Positions 18,113-29,969 of a stretch of DNA of 64,000 nt are shown piece by piece; position 1 is the stretch's first letter; every line of letters starts with the position of its first letter. This DNA comes from Streptomyces calvus. Its GTDB lineage: Bacteria > Actinomycetota > Actinomycetes > Streptomycetales > Streptomycetaceae. Below the pieces are notes generated by a model, which did not search any database, was not told the DNA's origin, and saw nothing but the letters and a program-made list of their open reading frames with translations. The stretch is from NCBI RefSeq assembly GCF_006782915.1, contig NZ_VCNP01000034.1:1-64000 (forward strand), given 5' to 3'. A program made the translations under genes and the position numbers.

Positions 18113-18448
18113 GGCCAGAAACTTACCGCGCGTACGCGAATGATGGTGCCCCGCCCCGTAAAAACAAAGCCACGTCGAGGGATTCACAGGGCATCAGGGA
18201 ACTGACGCCCGGCGTGAATAGACGCATTGTGCAATTTCATCAAGATCATTTCCCGCGAAGGCCGTGAAGTCCGCGAAGTCGTCGCCGCCACCGCATTCCG
18301 CTTCCGCCGCCGCGCCCGGCACCCTGCACCCCGCGCGGGCCCGCCGCCGGACACCCGGCCACCGGCCACGGCGGCCACCGCGCGAGACCACCCCGCCCGG
18401 CCCGGGCCGCAGCACACTCCAGTCACTTCCTGGGCATACGCTGAACAT
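18113..18448. other. 336-bp divergent spacer upstream of folP
   Basis: There is no convincing gene here. The left half is relatively AT-rich (GTGCAATTTCATCAAGATCATTT at about 18229) and could hold the promoter of the leftward coiled-coil gene. The right half is GC-rich. At the folP end, TACGCT (18437-18442) lies six bases before the ATG at 18449 and no Shine-Dalgarno is present, so folP may be read from a leaderless mRNA. The matching -35 is not convincing. Confidence 0.4.
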
Positions 18449-19375
18449 ATGAGCAACCACAGCGGACGCCGGCACGTCGCGGGCCTTCCTCACTGGGACC
18501 GCTGCGCGGTCATGGGAGTCGTGAACGTCACCCCCGACTCCTTCTCCGACGGCGGCCGCTGGTTCGACACGACCAACGCCGTCAAGCACGGCCTCGACCT
18601 CGTCGCCCAGGGCGCCGACCTGGTCGACGTCGGCGGCGAGTCCACCCGGCCCGGCGCCACGCGCGTCGACGAGGCCGAGGAACTCAAGCGCGTCATCCCC
18701 GTGGTGCGCGGCCTGGCCGCCGAGGGCGTCACCGTCTCCGTCGACACCATGCGCGCCAAGGTCGCCGAACAGTCCCTCGCGGCCGGCGCCGCCCTCGTCA
18801 ACGACGTCAGCGGCGGCCTCGCCGACCCCGCCATGATCCCCGTGGTCGCCGACGCCGGCGCCCCCTTCGTCGTCATGCACTGGCGCGGCCTCCTGGAGGG
18901 CGCCAACGTCAACGGCGTGTACACCGACGTGGTCACGGAGGTCGTCGACGAGCTGCACGCGCGCGTGCAGGCCGTCCTGGAGGGCGGAGTCGCCGCCGAC
19001 CGCGTGATCGTGGACCCGGGCCTGGGCTTCTCCAAGGGCGCCGACCACGACCTGGACCTCCTCGCCCGGCTCGACCGCCTCCGGTCCCTGGGCCACCCGC
19101 TGCTCGTCGCCGCCTCCCGCAAGCGGTTCCTCGGCCGCGTCCTGGCCGGCCCGGACGGCGCGCCGCCGCCGGCGCGGGAGCGCGACGCGGCCACCGCGGC
19201 CGTCTCCGCGCTCGCCGCCCGGGCCGGCGCCTGGGCGGTCCGGGTGCACGAGGTACGCGCCACCGCCGACGCCGTGCGCGTCGCGCGCGCCGTGGAGGAA
19301 GCGCACGCACGGACGGGCACGGCGGACAGCACGACGCCCGCGCCCGGCACGCACGACGCAGAGGGAGCCCGGTGA
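18449..19375 (+). CDS. folP: dihydropteroate synthase
   Basis: 308 residues from the ATG at 18449 (MSNHSGRRHV). The frame continues upstream, but only through low-complexity sequence. It condenses hydroxymethyl-dihydropterin diphosphate with p-aminobenzoate to dihydropteroate and is the sulfonamide target. Family motifs are MGVVNVTPDSFSDGG (residues about 24-38), GADLVDVGGESTRPGA, VSVDTMRAKVAEQSL, LVNDVSGG, DPGLGFSKG and LLVAASRKRFLG. The C-terminus has a hydrophilic Thr/Ala tail. It begins the operon folP - NTF2-like gene - folB - folK - DUF3180. Its stop overlaps the next GTG. Confidence 0.95.
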   Translation: MSNHSGRRHVAGLPHWDRCAVMGVVNVTPDSFSDGGRWFDTTNAVKHGLDLVAQGADLVDVGGESTRPGATRVDEAEELKRVIPVVRGLAAEGVTVSVDTMRAKVAEQSLAAGAALVNDVSGGLADPAMIPVVADAGAPFVVMHWRGLLEGANVNGVYTDVVTEVVDELHARVQAVLEGGVAADRVIVDPGLGFSKGADHDLDLLARLDRLRSLGHPLLVAASRKRFLGRVLAGPDGAPPPARERDAATAAVSALAARAGAWAVRVHEVRATADAVRVARAVEEAHARTGTADSTTPAPGTHDAEGAR

Positions 19376-19875
19376 GCGCGCCGCACACCGACGTCGAGCA
19401 GGTCGAGGCCGCCAACACCGCCTTCTACGAGGCGGTCGAACGCGGTGACTTCGAGGAGGTCGCCTCGATCTGGCTCACCCCGGCCGACCTCGGCGTCGAC
19501 GAGACGTACCACGACCCGGCGGACACCGGTGTGATCTCCTGCGTGCATCCCGGCTGGCCCGCGCTCACCGGACGCGGCGAGGTCCTGCGGTCGTACGCGC
19601 TGATCATGGCGAACACCGACTACATCCAGTTCTTCCTCACCGACGTGCACGTCTCCGTCACCGGTGACACCGCCCTGGTGACCTGCACGGAGAACATCCT
19701 CAGCGGCGGACCCGCCCCGGAGGCCGGCGAGGAGCTGGGCCCGCTGGTCGGCCAGCTCGTGGTCGCCACCAACGTGTTCCGCCGCACCCCGGCCGGCTGG
19801 AAGCTCTGGTCCCACCACGCCTCTCCGGTCCTCGCCGAGTCCGAGGACGAGGAGGAGGACGACAGCCCGGCCTGA
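19372..19875 (+). CDS. NTF2/SnoaL-like fold protein in the folate operon
   Basis: 167 residues from the GTG overlapping the folP stop. The pattern VEAANTAFYEAVERGDFEEVASIWL, then VHPGWPALTGRGEVLRSYALIM, VHVSVTGDTALVTCTENI and TNVFRRTPAGWKLWSHHAS is typical of the cone-shaped SnoaL/DUF4440 fold. It has an acidic tail (ESEDEEEDD). These small proteins bind or turn over small ligands. Coupling to folP and position before folB suggest a helper role in pterin or folate metabolism, but no catalytic residue set is recognised. Confidence 0.8.
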   Translation: MSAPHTDVEQVEAANTAFYEAVERGDFEEVASIWLTPADLGVDETYHDPADTGVISCVHPGWPALTGRGEVLRSYALIMANTDYIQFFLTDVHVSVTGDTALVTCTENILSGGPAPEAGEELGPLVGQLVVATNVFRRTPAGWKLWSHHASPVLAESEDEEEDDSPA

Positions 19876-20135
19876 CCGCCGCGGCCACCGCCACCGCTGC
19901 CGCCGTCCCCGGGGCGTGGCGGGAATCACGGCGGCGCGGGCAGGAGTCGCCACCAACCGGTGAGCCCCTGGTCTCCGCGGGGAAAACTCACAGTGAACCC
20001 TCCGGGTACCGGCCCGCGCCCCCACCCCCGCAGTCCCGGCCCTGTCGGTGCCCGCGGGTAGATTCGACATCAGGCCGGAGCGCCGCCCGCACACGGCGCC
20101 CACCGGCCGGACCGACGACTGCAGGAGTGATTCGC

Positions 20136-20495
20136 GTGGATCGTGTCGCGCTGCGCGGCCTGAAGGCCCGAGGGCACCACGGTGTGTTCCCCAAGGAACG
20201 CGAGGAGGGCCAGACCTTCATCGTGGACCTCGTGCTCGGCCTGGACACCCGGCCGGCCGCGGCCGACGACGACCTGACGAAGACCGTGCACTACGGCATC
20301 GTGGCGGAGGAGGTCGTGGCGGTCGTCGAGGGCGAGCCCGTCGACCTCATCGAGACGCTCGCCGAGCACATCGCCCAGGTCTGTCTGAAACACGACGTGG
20401 TGCAGGAGGTCGAGGTGTGCGTCCACAAACCGGACGCGCCGATCACCGTGCCCTTCGACGACGTGACCGTGACCATCCTCCGGAGCCGCGTATGA
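20136..20495 (+). CDS. folB: dihydroneopterin aldolase
   Basis: 119 residues. The GTG at 20136 (VDRVALRG) is chosen because GCAGGAG at 20121-20127 lies eight bases upstream. The alternative GTG at 20127 overlaps that ribosome binding site. It cleaves 7,8-dihydroneopterin to 6-hydroxymethyl-dihydropterin and glycolaldehyde. Motifs are GLKARGHHGVFPKEREEGQTFIVD at the N-terminus, DLTKTVHYG, the substrate Glu in DLIETLAEHIA, and VCVHKPDAPI with the catalytic Lys near the C-terminus. The stop overlaps the folK ATG, consistent with handing product to FolK. Confidence 0.95.
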   Translation: MDRVALRGLKARGHHGVFPKEREEGQTFIVDLVLGLDTRPAAADDDLTKTVHYGIVAEEVVAVVEGEPVDLIETLAEHIAQVCLKHDVVQEVEVCVHKPDAPITVPFDDVTVTILRSRV

Positions 20496-21103
20496 CCAGG
20501 CCGTTCGCCCAGGGCCCCACCGACCCGACCGTCCAGCCCGTGCCCGCCTCCGTGGTCGAGCAGGTCGACGCCGCCGACACCACCCTGCACAACCCCAAGC
20601 GCGCCGTGGTCTCGCTCGGCGCCAACCTCGGCAACCGCCTGGAGACCCTCCAGGGCGCCGTGGACGCCCTGGAGGACACGCCGGGCATCCGCGTCAAGGC
20701 GGTCTCCCCGGTGTACGAGACGGAGCCGTGGGGCGTCGAGCCCGGCAGCCAGCCCTCGTACTTCAACGCCGTCGCTGTCCTGAAGACGACCCTGCCGCCG
20801 TCCTCCCTGCTGGAGCGGGCGCACGCGGTCGAGGAGGCCTTCCACCGGGTCCGCGACGAGCGCTGGGGACCGCGCACGCTGGACGTCGACATCGTCGCCT
20901 ACGCGGACCTGCGCTCCGACGACCCGCAGCTCACGCTGCCGCACCCGCGCGCCCACGAGCGGGCCTTCGTGCTCGCCCCGTGGCACGACGTCGACCCCGA
21001 GGCGGAGCTGCCGGGCCGCGGCCCCGTCGCCGACCTGCTCGCCGCGGTCACCCGCGAGGGCGTGACTCCCCGCGCCGACCTGGAACTCCGGCTGCCCGAG
21101 TAG
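20492..21103 (+). CDS. folK: 2-amino-4-hydroxy-6-hydroxymethyldihydropteridine pyrophosphokinase
   Basis: 203 residues from an ATG overlapping the folB stop. It transfers diphosphate from ATP to hydroxymethyl-dihydropterin, making the FolP substrate. Motifs are VVSLGANLGNRLETLQ near residue 45, VSPVYETEPWGVEPGSQPSYFNAV, and RWGPRTLDVDIVAY with the metal-binding Asp pair, then LPHPRAHERAFVLAPW. The first ~40 residues are a hydrophilic extension not needed for the fold. Together with folP and folB it covers the pterin branch; folE lies convergently a few hundred bases downstream. Confidence 0.95.
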   Translation: MTRPFAQGPTDPTVQPVPASVVEQVDAADTTLHNPKRAVVSLGANLGNRLETLQGAVDALEDTPGIRVKAVSPVYETEPWGVEPGSQPSYFNAVAVLKTTLPPSSLLERAHAVEEAFHRVRDERWGPRTLDVDIVAYADLRSDDPQLTLPHPRAHERAFVLAPWHDVDPEAELPGRGPVADLLAAVTREGVTPRADLELRLPE

Positions 21104-21164
21104 CCGTTAAGGTCGACACGACCACTTGCCGGGGCACCGGTCCGGGGGAACGCGAAGGGACACC

Positions 21165-21650
21165 GTGAAAGAGCTGCGCATCAGGGTGCTGGCCGGCGTC
21201 TTCGTCGTCGCCGGGATCCTGTCCTGGGCCGGCGCGCGCCTGTGGAACTCCTTGGGGAGCCTCCCGAGCGTGCCCGTGGCCGCGCCCGTCGTCCTCGCCC
21301 TGATCGCGGTGGTCCTCGCGGCCACCGCGCTCTCCCTGCGCGCCCGTCTCAAGGCCCAGCGCGAACGGCAGCACGACGCCAAGGGCGTCGACCCGCTGAT
21401 GGCGGCCCGCGCGGTCGTCTTCGGCCAGGCGAGCGCCCTGGTCGCCGCCCTCGTCGCCGGGATGTACGGCGGCGTGGGCGTGTTCCTGCTGGAGTCCCTC
21501 GACGTGCCCGCCCGCCGCGACCAGGCCGTCTACGCCGGCTTCTCGGTACTGGCGGGCATCGCCGTCATAGCGGCCGCGATCTTCCTGGAGCGCGTCTGCA
21601 AGCTCCCGGAGGACGACGACAACGGCCCGGGGACGGCCCCGGCCGCGTGA
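21165..21650 (+). CDS. DUF3180 membrane protein
   Basis: 161 residues from the GTG at 21165, with GAAGGGA just upstream. Four hydrophobic segments (about 6-22, 35-55, 83-103, 118-138) define a small four-helix membrane protein. Charged loops include RARLKAQRERQHDAKGVDPL and an acidic tail. It matches the DUF3180 family, which in actinobacteria regularly follows folK. The link to folate is positional only. No transport or enzyme motif is visible. Confidence 0.85.
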   Translation: MKELRIRVLAGVFVVAGILSWAGARLWNSLGSLPSVPVAAPVVLALIAVVLAATALSLRARLKAQRERQHDAKGVDPLMAARAVVFGQASALVAALVAGMYGGVGVFLLESLDVPARRDQAVYAGFSVLAGIAVIAAAIFLERVCKLPEDDDNGPGTAPAA

Positions 21651-21659
21651 GTCCGGGCG

Positions 21660-22265
21660 TCAGCGGGCCATGATCAGGCTCATCGCCTCGTTGCGGGTCG
21701 CCGCGTCCCGCAGCTGACCCCGCACGGCCGACGTGAGGGTCTTCGCGCCGGGCTTGCGGATGCCGCGGATCGACATGCACATGTGCTCGCACTCCACGAC
21801 CACGATCACTCCGCGCGGCTCCAGGATCTCCATCAGGGAGTCCGCGATCTGCGTGGTGAGTCGTTCCTGCACCTGCGGGCGGCGGGCGTAGACGTCCACC
21901 AGCCGGGCCAGCTTCGACAGGCCGGTGATCTTGCCGCTGGTGGCCGGGATGTACCCGACGTGCGCCACACCGCGGAACGGCACCAGGTGGTGCTCGCAGG
22001 TCGAGTACACCTCGATGTCCTTGACCAGCACCATCTCGTCATGACCGATGTCGAACGTCGTCGTCAGCACGTCCTCGGGCTTCTGCCACAGCCCCGCGAA
22101 GATCTCCCGGTACGCCCGCGCCACCCGCGCCGGGGTCTCCTGCAGACCCTCCCGGTCCGGGTCCTCGCCGACCGCGATCAGCAGTTCACGAACCGCGTTC
22201 TCGGCCCGCTTCTCGTCGAACTCGCCGACGGTGGCTATGCCGTCCAGCGTCACGGGATCGGTCAT
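21660..22265 (-). CDS. folE: GTP cyclohydrolase I
   Basis: 201 residues from the ATG at 22265, with GAGG nearby upstream. It converts GTP to dihydroneopterin triphosphate, the first step of folate synthesis. Zinc ligands Cys90 and His93 sit in [11 protein letters not shown], and Cys163 in [16 protein letters not shown]. Other family blocks are [24 protein letters not shown]-like [23 protein letters not shown] and [10 protein letters not shown]. It is transcribed towards the folate operon, ending 9 bp from the DUF3180 stop. A strong terminator between ftsH and folE means it probably has its own promoter. Confidence 0.96.
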   Translation of the reverse strand: MTDPVTLDGIATVGEFDEKRAENAVRELLIAVGEDPDREGLQETPARVARAYREIFAGLWQKPEDVLTTTFDIGHDEMVLVKDIEVYSTCEHHLVPFRGVAHVGYIPATSGKITGLSKLARLVDVYARRPQVQERLTTQIADSLMEILEPRGVIVVVECEHMCMSIRGIRKPGAKTLTSAVRGQLRDAATRNEAMSLIMAR

Positions 22266-22326
22266 GGGGTGCCTCGTTCCTGTACTTCGCGCGTGAGGGG
22301 CACGCGTTCCGAGTGCGGGTACACAA

Positions 22327-22368
22327 AATGCCGCGCCCCCCAGGCTAGAACCAGGGGGGCGCGGCATT
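22327..22368 (-). terminator. rho-independent terminator of ftsH
   Basis: Fifteen-base arms AATGCCGCGCCCCCC (22327-22341) and GGGGGGCGCGGCATT (22354-22368) pair perfectly around a 12-base loop. In the minus direction the stem is followed by TTTGTGT. It starts 36 bp after the ftsH stop and separates ftsH from folE. Confidence 0.85.
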
Positions 22369-22403
22369 CCATTCCGGGCCGGATGGGGCGCCGGGAGCCC
22401 AGG

Positions 22404-24443
<2,040 letters not shown>

Positions 24444-24630
24444 CCATACGGAGCGGTGCCGCCCCGTCCCTCCTGCCATAGTGAGTTTGATAAAGGCTGT
24501 TCTTCGGACGGTACCCCAGCATTGTCCCCCGAAGCTGCGAGGGACGGCCGGCAATCGCGTCCACGCATGCTCCAACGCCGCGGAGCCCGCCGGGGTTCCC
24601 GATCACCGCACGGCGGCTCCGTGCGAAGGC

Positions 24631-25191
24631 TCAGCCGCCGTAGACGTGGGGCGCGAGCGTACCGACGAACGGGAGGTTGCGGTACTTCTCGGCGTAGTCG
24701 AGGCCGTAGCCGACGACGAACTCATTGGGGATGTCGAAACCGACCCACTCCACGTCGATGGCGACCTTGGCGGCCTCGGGCTTGCGCAGCAGCGTGCACA
24801 CCTTGAGCGAGGCGGGCTCGCGCGAGCCGAGGTTGGAGATCAGCCAGGACAGGGTCAGGCCGGAGTCGATGATGTCCTCGACGATCAGGACGTGCCGGCC
24901 CTTGATGTCGGTGTCGAGGTCCTTGAGGATCCGCACCACACCGGAGGACTGGGTGCCCGCGCCGTACGAGGACACGGCCATCCAGTCCATCGTGACGGGG
25001 GTGGACAGCGCCCGGGCGAGGTCGGCCATCACCATCACCGCGCCCTTGAGGACGCCGACGATCAGCAGGTCCTTGCCCGCGTACTCCGCGTCGATCTTCG
25101 CGGCCAGCTCCACCAGCTTGGCGTCGATCTCTTCCTTGGTGATGAGCACCTTCTCGAGGTCGGCACCCATGTCTTTCGCGTCCACCCGCAT
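24631..25191 (-). CDS. hpt: hypoxanthine phosphoribosyltransferase
   Basis: 186 residues from the ATG at 25191 (MRVDAKDMG); an ATG at 25170 is an alternative. It salvages hypoxanthine and guanine to IMP and GMP with PRPP. Motifs are [16 protein letters not shown] near residue 50, the loop [14 protein letters not shown], the PRPP-binding [17 protein letters not shown], and [25 protein letters not shown] at the C-terminus. It follows tilS on the same strand by 68 bp and precedes ftsH, an order common in bacteria. In other bacteria Hpt and TilS act together in regulating ftsH; nothing here tests that. Confidence 0.96.
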   Translation of the reverse strand: MRVDAKDMGADLEKVLITKEEIDAKLVELAAKIDAEYAGKDLLIVGVLKGAVMVMADLARALSTPVTMDWMAVSSYGAGTQSSGVVRILKDLDTDIKGRHVLIVEDIIDSGLTLSWLISNLGSREPASLKVCTLLRKPEAAKVAIDVEWVGFDIPNEFVVGYGLDYAEKYRNLPFVGTLAPHVYGG

Positions 25192-25259
25192 CACTTTCGG
25201 TCGTCCCACCGGCCGGTCCGGTCCGCCCCGCGACTCGAACGGGTCGGTGGGGTCCGGAT

Positions 25260-26285
25260 TCAGCCCTGCCGAATCACCAGTCTGCCACCCTGCCGACGAG
25301 CCACGACTCGGCCGGGGAGATTGATGGCCCCCTGGCCGCGCCAGCCGGTGATCAACCGGTCGACTTCCTCGATGTGGCGGGCGAACAGCGAACCGGCCGG
25401 CGCACCGGCCTCGATGGCGGCGCGGCGCAGCACACGGCGGCGCACGGCGGGCGGCAGGGCGTGCAGCCCGGCGCACTCCAGGCGGCCGTCGGCGTCGCGC
25501 ACGCCGGCCGCGGCGCGGCCGGCCCAGGCGTCGAGGGCGTCGGCGTCGTCGCGGGAGAGCTGGGCCGTACGGGCGAGGGCCTCGACGACGCCCTTGCCGA
25601 GGGCCTTCTCCAGGGCGGGCAGGCCTTCTTGGCGGAGCCGGGAGCGGGTGTAGGCGGGGTCGGCGTTGTGCGGGTCGTCCCACACGGGCAGGGACTGGAC
25701 CATGCAGGCCTTGCGGGCGGTCTGCCGGTCGAGCTGGAGGAAGGGGCGGCGGTAACGGCCGCCGGCCCCCGAGACCGCGGCCATTCCGGACAGGGAGCGG
25801 ATGCCGGAGCCGCGGGCGAGGCCGAGCAGGACCGTCTCCGCCTGGTCGTCGCGGGTGTGGCCGAGGAGGACGGCGGCGGCGCCGTGGCGTTCGGCGGCGG
25901 CGTCCAGGGCGGCGTAGCGGGCGTCCCGGGCGGCGGCCTCGGGTCCGCCTCCGCGGCCGACGGTGACGGCGACGGACTCGGCGGGGTCGAAGCCGAGTTC
26001 GCGCAGGCGCAGCACGACTTCTGCGGCGCGCAGGTCGGAGCCGGTCTGGAGGCCGTGGTCGACGGTGATGCCGCCGGCGCGGATGCCGAGCCGGGGGGCT
26101 TCGAAGGCGAGGGCCGAGGCGAGGGCCATGGAGTCGGCGCCGCCGGAGCAGGCCACGAGCACGAGCGGTGAGGGGGGCTGCTCGTGCGGGGGGTGGCCGG
26201 GGGTTCGGCCGTGGTCGTCGAGGATGTCGTTCAGGACGCGGCGGACCGCCAGGCGTATCGCCGCGACCGCAGGATGGGGACCCAT
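25260..26285 (-). CDS. tilS: tRNA(Ile)-lysidine synthase
   Basis: 341 residues. It attaches lysine to C34 of the CAU anticodon of tRNA-Ile2, changing its codon from AUG to AUA. The ATP pyrophosphatase loop [10 protein letters not shown] begins at residue 47. It is followed by [42 protein letters not shown] and the conserved [30 protein letters not shown] with [14 protein letters not shown]. The C-terminal domain is short, as in many actinobacterial forms. It lies between the metalloprotease gene and hpt, all on the minus strand. Confidence 0.95.
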   Translation of the reverse strand: MGPHPAVAAIRLAVRRVLNDILDDHGRTPGHPPHEQPPSPLVLVACSGGADSMALASALAFEAPRLGIRAGGITVDHGLQTGSDLRAAEVVLRLRELGFDPAESVAVTVGRGGGPEAAARDARYAALDAAAERHGAAAVLLGHTRDDQAETVLLGLARGSGIRSLSGMAAVSGAGGRYRRPFLQLDRQTARKACMVQSLPVWDDPHNADPAYTRSRLRQEGLPALEKALGKGVVEALARTAQLSRDDADALDAWAGRAAAGVRDADGRLECAGLHALPPAVRRRVLRRAAIEAGAPAGSLFARHIEEVDRLITGWRGQGAINLPGRVVARRQGGRLVIRQG

Positions 26286-26476
26286 GTCCGGTTCCCTTCA
26301 TGAAGTTTTCGGGGGGTGAGCCCGAGGATCGGTCACTCAGAGTGTGTAGATGGTGACAGAAACGGGCCGTTCCCCGAGCATCGCACGCCTACCCGGCCCC
26401 GACGGTCCCTCGGACGGGTGATTGCGGGGGCGTCTGTCTGCCGTCGGCCGGACTGTGGCGTGACGATGCGCGGTGG

Positions 26477-27610
26477 TCACGATTCCGTTTTGCGGTGCAC
26501 CCGTGTGATCCATTCCGCCGGTTTGGCGATCTCCGCCTTGGTGGGGAGCGTGTTGGGCGAGGTCCACACGCGGTTGAAGCCGTCCATGCCCACCTCCTCG
26601 ACGACGGCGCGCACGAAGCGTTCCCCGTCGCGGTACTGACGGAGTTTCGCGTCCAGGCCGAGCAGCTTGCGCAGGGCGAGGTCCAGGCGGGAGGCGCCCT
26701 TGGCGCGGCGCTGCTGGAACTTCTCGCGGATCTCGGCGACGCTCGGCACGACCGCGGGCCCGACGCCGTCCATCACGAAGTCGGCGTGCCCTTCGAGCAG
26801 GGACATCACGGCGGTGAGGCGGCCGAGGATCTCGCGCTGCGCCGGGGTCTGCACGATCTCGACGAACGAGCGTCCCTCCTCGCCCTCCTCGCCCTCGGGC
26901 CGGCCGCCGGCGAGGGACTGGGCGGCCTCGCGGACGCGTTCCAGGACGGTCATGGGGTCGACGTCGGTCTCCCCGAGGAACGACTGGATCTCGCCCTCCA
27001 GGTGGTCCCGGAGCCAGGGCACGGCGGTGAACTGGGTGCGGTGGGTCTCCTCGTGGAGGGTCACCCACAGGCGGAAGTCGTGCGGTTCGACGTCGAGTTC
27101 GCGTTCCACGTGGACGATGTTGGGGGCGACGAGCAGCAGTCGGCCGCCGCCGTTCGCACCGGCCGGCAGGTCGCGGGTGGCGGGGGCGAAGGTCTCGTAC
27201 TGGCCGAGGACGCGGGAGGCGAGGAAGGACAGCAGCATGCCCAGTTCCACGCCGGTGACCTTGCCGCCGACGGCGCCGAGGACCGCGTTGCCGGGGCTGC
27301 TGCCGCGCCGCTCCTGCATCTTGTCGAGCAGCGGCTTGAGCAGTTCGCGGAACCCGGCGACATTGGCCCGGACCCAGCCGGGCCGGTCGACGACGAGGAG
27401 CGGGGTGTCGTGGGTCTCCGCAGTGCCCATCCGGGTGAAGCCCCGGACGTGCTCCTCCGAGGCCTCGGCGTGCCGGCGCAGTTCCGCGACGACCGCCCTG
27501 GCCTCGTCGCGGCTCACGTCGGGGCCGGGCCGCATGAGCCTGGTCGCGGTCGCCACCGCGAGGTTCCAGTCGACCATCCCGGAAGAAGCAGCACCACCGA
27601 TGCTCGTCAT
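26477..27610 (-). CDS. DUF2342 zinc-dependent metalloprotease-like protein
   Basis: 377 residues. The zinc motif HEETH is at 186-190 in LWVTLHEETHRTQF, and a downstream EGHADFVMDGVG supplies a possible third ligand. The N-terminal part has DWNLAVATATRLMRPGP and a long helical region. GGKVTGVELGMLLSFLASRVLGQYE and LLLVAPNIVHVERELDV are typical of this actinobacterial family, sometimes labelled F420-biosynthesis-associated. No signal peptide is visible, so it acts in the cytosol. No substrate is known to me. It follows dacB by 139 bp on the same strand. Confidence 0.88.
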   Translation of the reverse strand: MTSIGGAASSGMVDWNLAVATATRLMRPGPDVSRDEARAVVAELRRHAEASEEHVRGFTRMGTAETHDTPLLVVDRPGWVRANVAGFRELLKPLLDKMQERRGSSPGNAVLGAVGGKVTGVELGMLLSFLASRVLGQYETFAPATRDLPAGANGGGRLLLVAPNIVHVERELDVEPHDFRLWVTLHEETHRTQFTAVPWLRDHLEGEIQSFLGETDVDPMTVLERVREAAQSLAGGRPEGEEGEEGRSFVEIVQTPAQREILGRLTAVMSLLEGHADFVMDGVGPAVVPSVAEIREKFQQRRAKGASRLDLALRKLLGLDAKLRQYRDGERFVRAVVEEVGMDGFNRVWTSPNTLPTKAEIAKPAEWITRVHRKTES

Positions 27611-27749
27611 GCGTCAACGGTACGTGAGGCCACCGGCTCCGGGCAGGGCGAAGAGGCAGCCGGGACGGGCCTGCGCGCCCCGCGCCGAGGACGCCGCGTC
27701 GACGGCTGCAGGGGCCCGCAGCGGCGAGCGGGAGCCGCCACGGGCGTGT

Positions 27750-29375
27750 TCACCGGCAGCCGCAGGCCGCCAGTGCCGTGGCCGCCGCGTCCAGGGCGGA
27801 CTGGGCCGCCACCGGGTTGCCGGTGCCGTTGGCGAGGAACGCGAAGGCCAGCAGCCGGCCGTCCCGGTCGACGACGGTGCCCGCCAGGGTGTTCACACCG
27901 GTGAGCGTCCCGGTCTTGGCGCGTACGACGCCGGCCGCGCCGTCGGCGTAGCGGCCGGCCAGGGTGCCGGTGAAGCCGGCCACGGGCAGACCGGTGAGGG
28001 CGGGGCGCAGTTCGGGGTGGGCGGGGTCGCCGGCCTTGACGAGGAGCGCGGTGAGGAGGTCGGCGGTGAGCCTGTCGTTCCGGTCGAGGCCGCTGCCGTC
28101 CTTGACGACCGTGCCCTGCACGGGCAGGCCGAGCCGCTTCAGCCGGGCGGTGACCGCGGCTCCGGCGCCGGCGAAGTCGGCGCGCTCGCCGGTGGCGAGG
28201 GCGGTGTGCCGGGCGAGGGCCTCGGCGAGGTCGTTGTCGCTGTGGGTCAGCATCCGTTCGACGAGCGCGGCGAGCGGCGGCGAGGAGACCGTGGCGAGGG
28301 TGGTGGCGCGGGTGGTGGACTTCGACGGGCCGGGAGGCGTGGCCTTGACGCCGTGCTCCCGCAGGAGGTCGCCGAATTTCCGCGCGGCGTCGGCGGCCGG
28401 GTCCGGGACGCGCGCCACCGGGCCGCTGGTGGAGTCGTCGGTGCGGCCCTCGTCGGCCATCAGCGGGGTGACGGCGGCGAGGTTCGGGTTGACCCCGATC
28501 GGGTGCATTGTGCCGCCCTTGTACAGGGTCGTGTCGTAGGAGAGCGTCACCTCGCGCACGCCGCGGCGGGCGAGGGCGGCGGCGGTCCGCTCGGCGAGGT
28601 CGCGCAGGCCGGCGAGCCCCTTGGCGTCCGCGCGGGCGGTGAGCGTGGGGTCGCCGCCGCCGACCAGGACGACTTCCTTGGTGTCGGGTTCGTACACCGC
28701 GCGGGTGGTGAGGCGGTGGTCGGGGCCCATCGCGGAGAGCGCGGCGACGGCGGTGGCGATCTTGATGGTGGAGGCGGGCGTGAGGGCGTTCGCTGAGCCG
28801 GTGCCGTACAGCCGGTCGCCGGTGGCCACGTCGACCACGGCGGCGGAGCGGCGGCCGAGCGCCGGGGACCTCAGCAGCGGGTCGAGGACGCCGGCGAGGG
28901 CCTTGCCGCCGGGCGCCGACCGGGTGGTGGTGGCGGTGCCGCCGAGGCCGGTCAGCACGGAGGCGGCGGGCGGTGCGGCCTGCGGTCCGCGGGGCGGCGT
29001 ACCGGCGTGGGCGGGGGCGCCGCCGTGATCTGTGCCACGCGCGGCCTCCAGGGCGGCGGCCCGGTGCCGCTCGGCCGTACGCTGACCCGAGGAGTCCCAG
29101 GGACCGGCGGCGGTCACCACTCCCGCGGCCAGCGCCAGACCGGCGGTGGCGGCGGTGGCGGCGAACCGCCAGGTCTTCGGCCGCGTGCCCCGCGGGACCC
29201 GCGGTGATCCCGGCCGGTCCGGCCGCGCGAACCGTGGCCCGGCGGCCGCGGCGAGGCGCGCCAGACGTGGTCGTACGGTCTCCGCGGCCCGGGCGAGACG
29301 TGGCCGTACGGTGCCCGCGATCCGCACCACGTGCGGTCTCGCGGCCCGCCAAGGCCTCAGCTCTGGCACGACCAC
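27750..29375 (-). CDS. dacB: D-alanyl-D-alanine carboxypeptidase/endopeptidase (PBP4 type, peptidase S13)
   Basis: 541 residues. An arginine-rich cytoplasmic head (1-70) precedes one membrane segment (ATAATAGLALAAGVVTAAG), then a Ser/Ala/Pro linker and the penicillin-binding domain. Active-site motifs are in order: SxxK in TPASTIKIATAVAAL, SDN in THSDNDLAEALA and KTGT in VRAKTGTLTGVNTLAG. VGGGDPTL and DGSGLDRNDRLTADLL mark the S13 family. It trims or cleaves peptidoglycan stem peptides outside the membrane. The long basic head could reflect a start chosen too far upstream; no better start is obvious. It diverges from ppa. Confidence 0.93.
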   Translation of the reverse strand: MVVPELRPWRAARPHVVRIAGTVRPRLARAAETVRPRLARLAAAAGPRFARPDRPGSPRVPRGTRPKTWRFAATAATAGLALAAGVVTAAGPWDSSGQRTAERHRAAALEAARGTDHGGAPAHAGTPPRGPQAAPPAASVLTGLGGTATTTRSAPGGKALAGVLDPLLRSPALGRRSAAVVDVATGDRLYGTGSANALTPASTIKIATAVAALSAMGPDHRLTTRAVYEPDTKEVVLVGGGDPTLTARADAKGLAGLRDLAERTAAALARRGVREVTLSYDTTLYKGGTMHPIGVNPNLAAVTPLMADEGRTDDSTSGPVARVPDPAADAARKFGDLLREHGVKATPPGPSKSTTRATTLATVSSPPLAALVERMLTHSDNDLAEALARHTALATGERADFAGAGAAVTARLKRLGLPVQGTVVKDGSGLDRNDRLTADLLTALLVKAGDPAHPELRPALTGLPVAGFTGTLAGRYADGAAGVVRAKTGTLTGVNTLAGTVVDRDGRLLAFAFLANGTGNPVAAQSALDAAATALAACGCR

Positions 29376-29454
29376 CAGCCCCTTTCGCGATCACACACCT
29401 GCGTGAGGGACACTTAACCACCAGAACTATGTGCTGATCATGGAGGAGCGTCCG

Positions 29455-29946
29455 GTGGAGTTCGACGTCACGATCGAGATCCCGAAGGGTTCGCGGAACA
29501 AGTACGAGGTGGACCACGAGACGGGTCGGATCCGCCTGGACCGTCGGCTCTTCACCTCGACCGCCTACCCGACCGACTACGGCTTCGTGGAGAACACCCT
29601 CGGCGAGGACGGCGACCCGCTGGACGCGCTGGTCATCCTCGACGAGCCGACGTTCCCGGGCTGCCTGATCCGCTGCCGCGCGATCGGCATGTTCCGCATG
29701 ACGGACGAGGCGGGCGGCGACGACAAGCTGCTCTGCGTCCCGTCGACGGACCCGCGCGTGGAGCACCTGCGCGACATCCACCACGTGTCCGAGTTCGACC
29801 GCCTGGAGATCCAGCACTTCTTCGAGGTCTACAAGGACCTGGAGCCGGGCAAGTCGGTCGAGGGCGCCAACTGGGTCGGCCGGGTGGACGCCGAGGCCGA
29901 GATCGAGCGGTCCTACAAGCGCTTCAAGGAGCAGGGCGGCCACTGA
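29455..29946 (+). CDS. ppa: inorganic pyrophosphatase (family I)
   Basis: 163 residues. The GTG at 29455 ([18 protein letters not shown]) is chosen because GGAGGA lies eight bases upstream and the product then has the standard length. It hydrolyses PPi to two phosphates, driving biosynthetic reactions. Active-site blocks are [36 protein letters not shown] (three metal-binding Asp) and KDLEPGKSV. It is cytosolic and single-gene, with a hairpin terminator after the stop. Confidence 0.97.
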   Translation: MEFDVTIEIPKGSRNKYEVDHETGRIRLDRRLFTSTAYPTDYGFVENTLGEDGDPLDALVILDEPTFPGCLIRCRAIGMFRMTDEAGGDDKLLCVPSTDPRVEHLRDIHHVSEFDRLEIQHFFEVYKDLEPGKSVEGANWVGRVDAEAEIERSYKRFKEQGGH

Positions 29947-29969
29947 GCCCCCGCCGCGAGCACACCGGG

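Noticed and set aside
24444..24575. Longer FtsH start near 24575
   Set aside because: The added residues ([15 protein letters not shown]...) do not resemble the family, which begins just before the first membrane helix.
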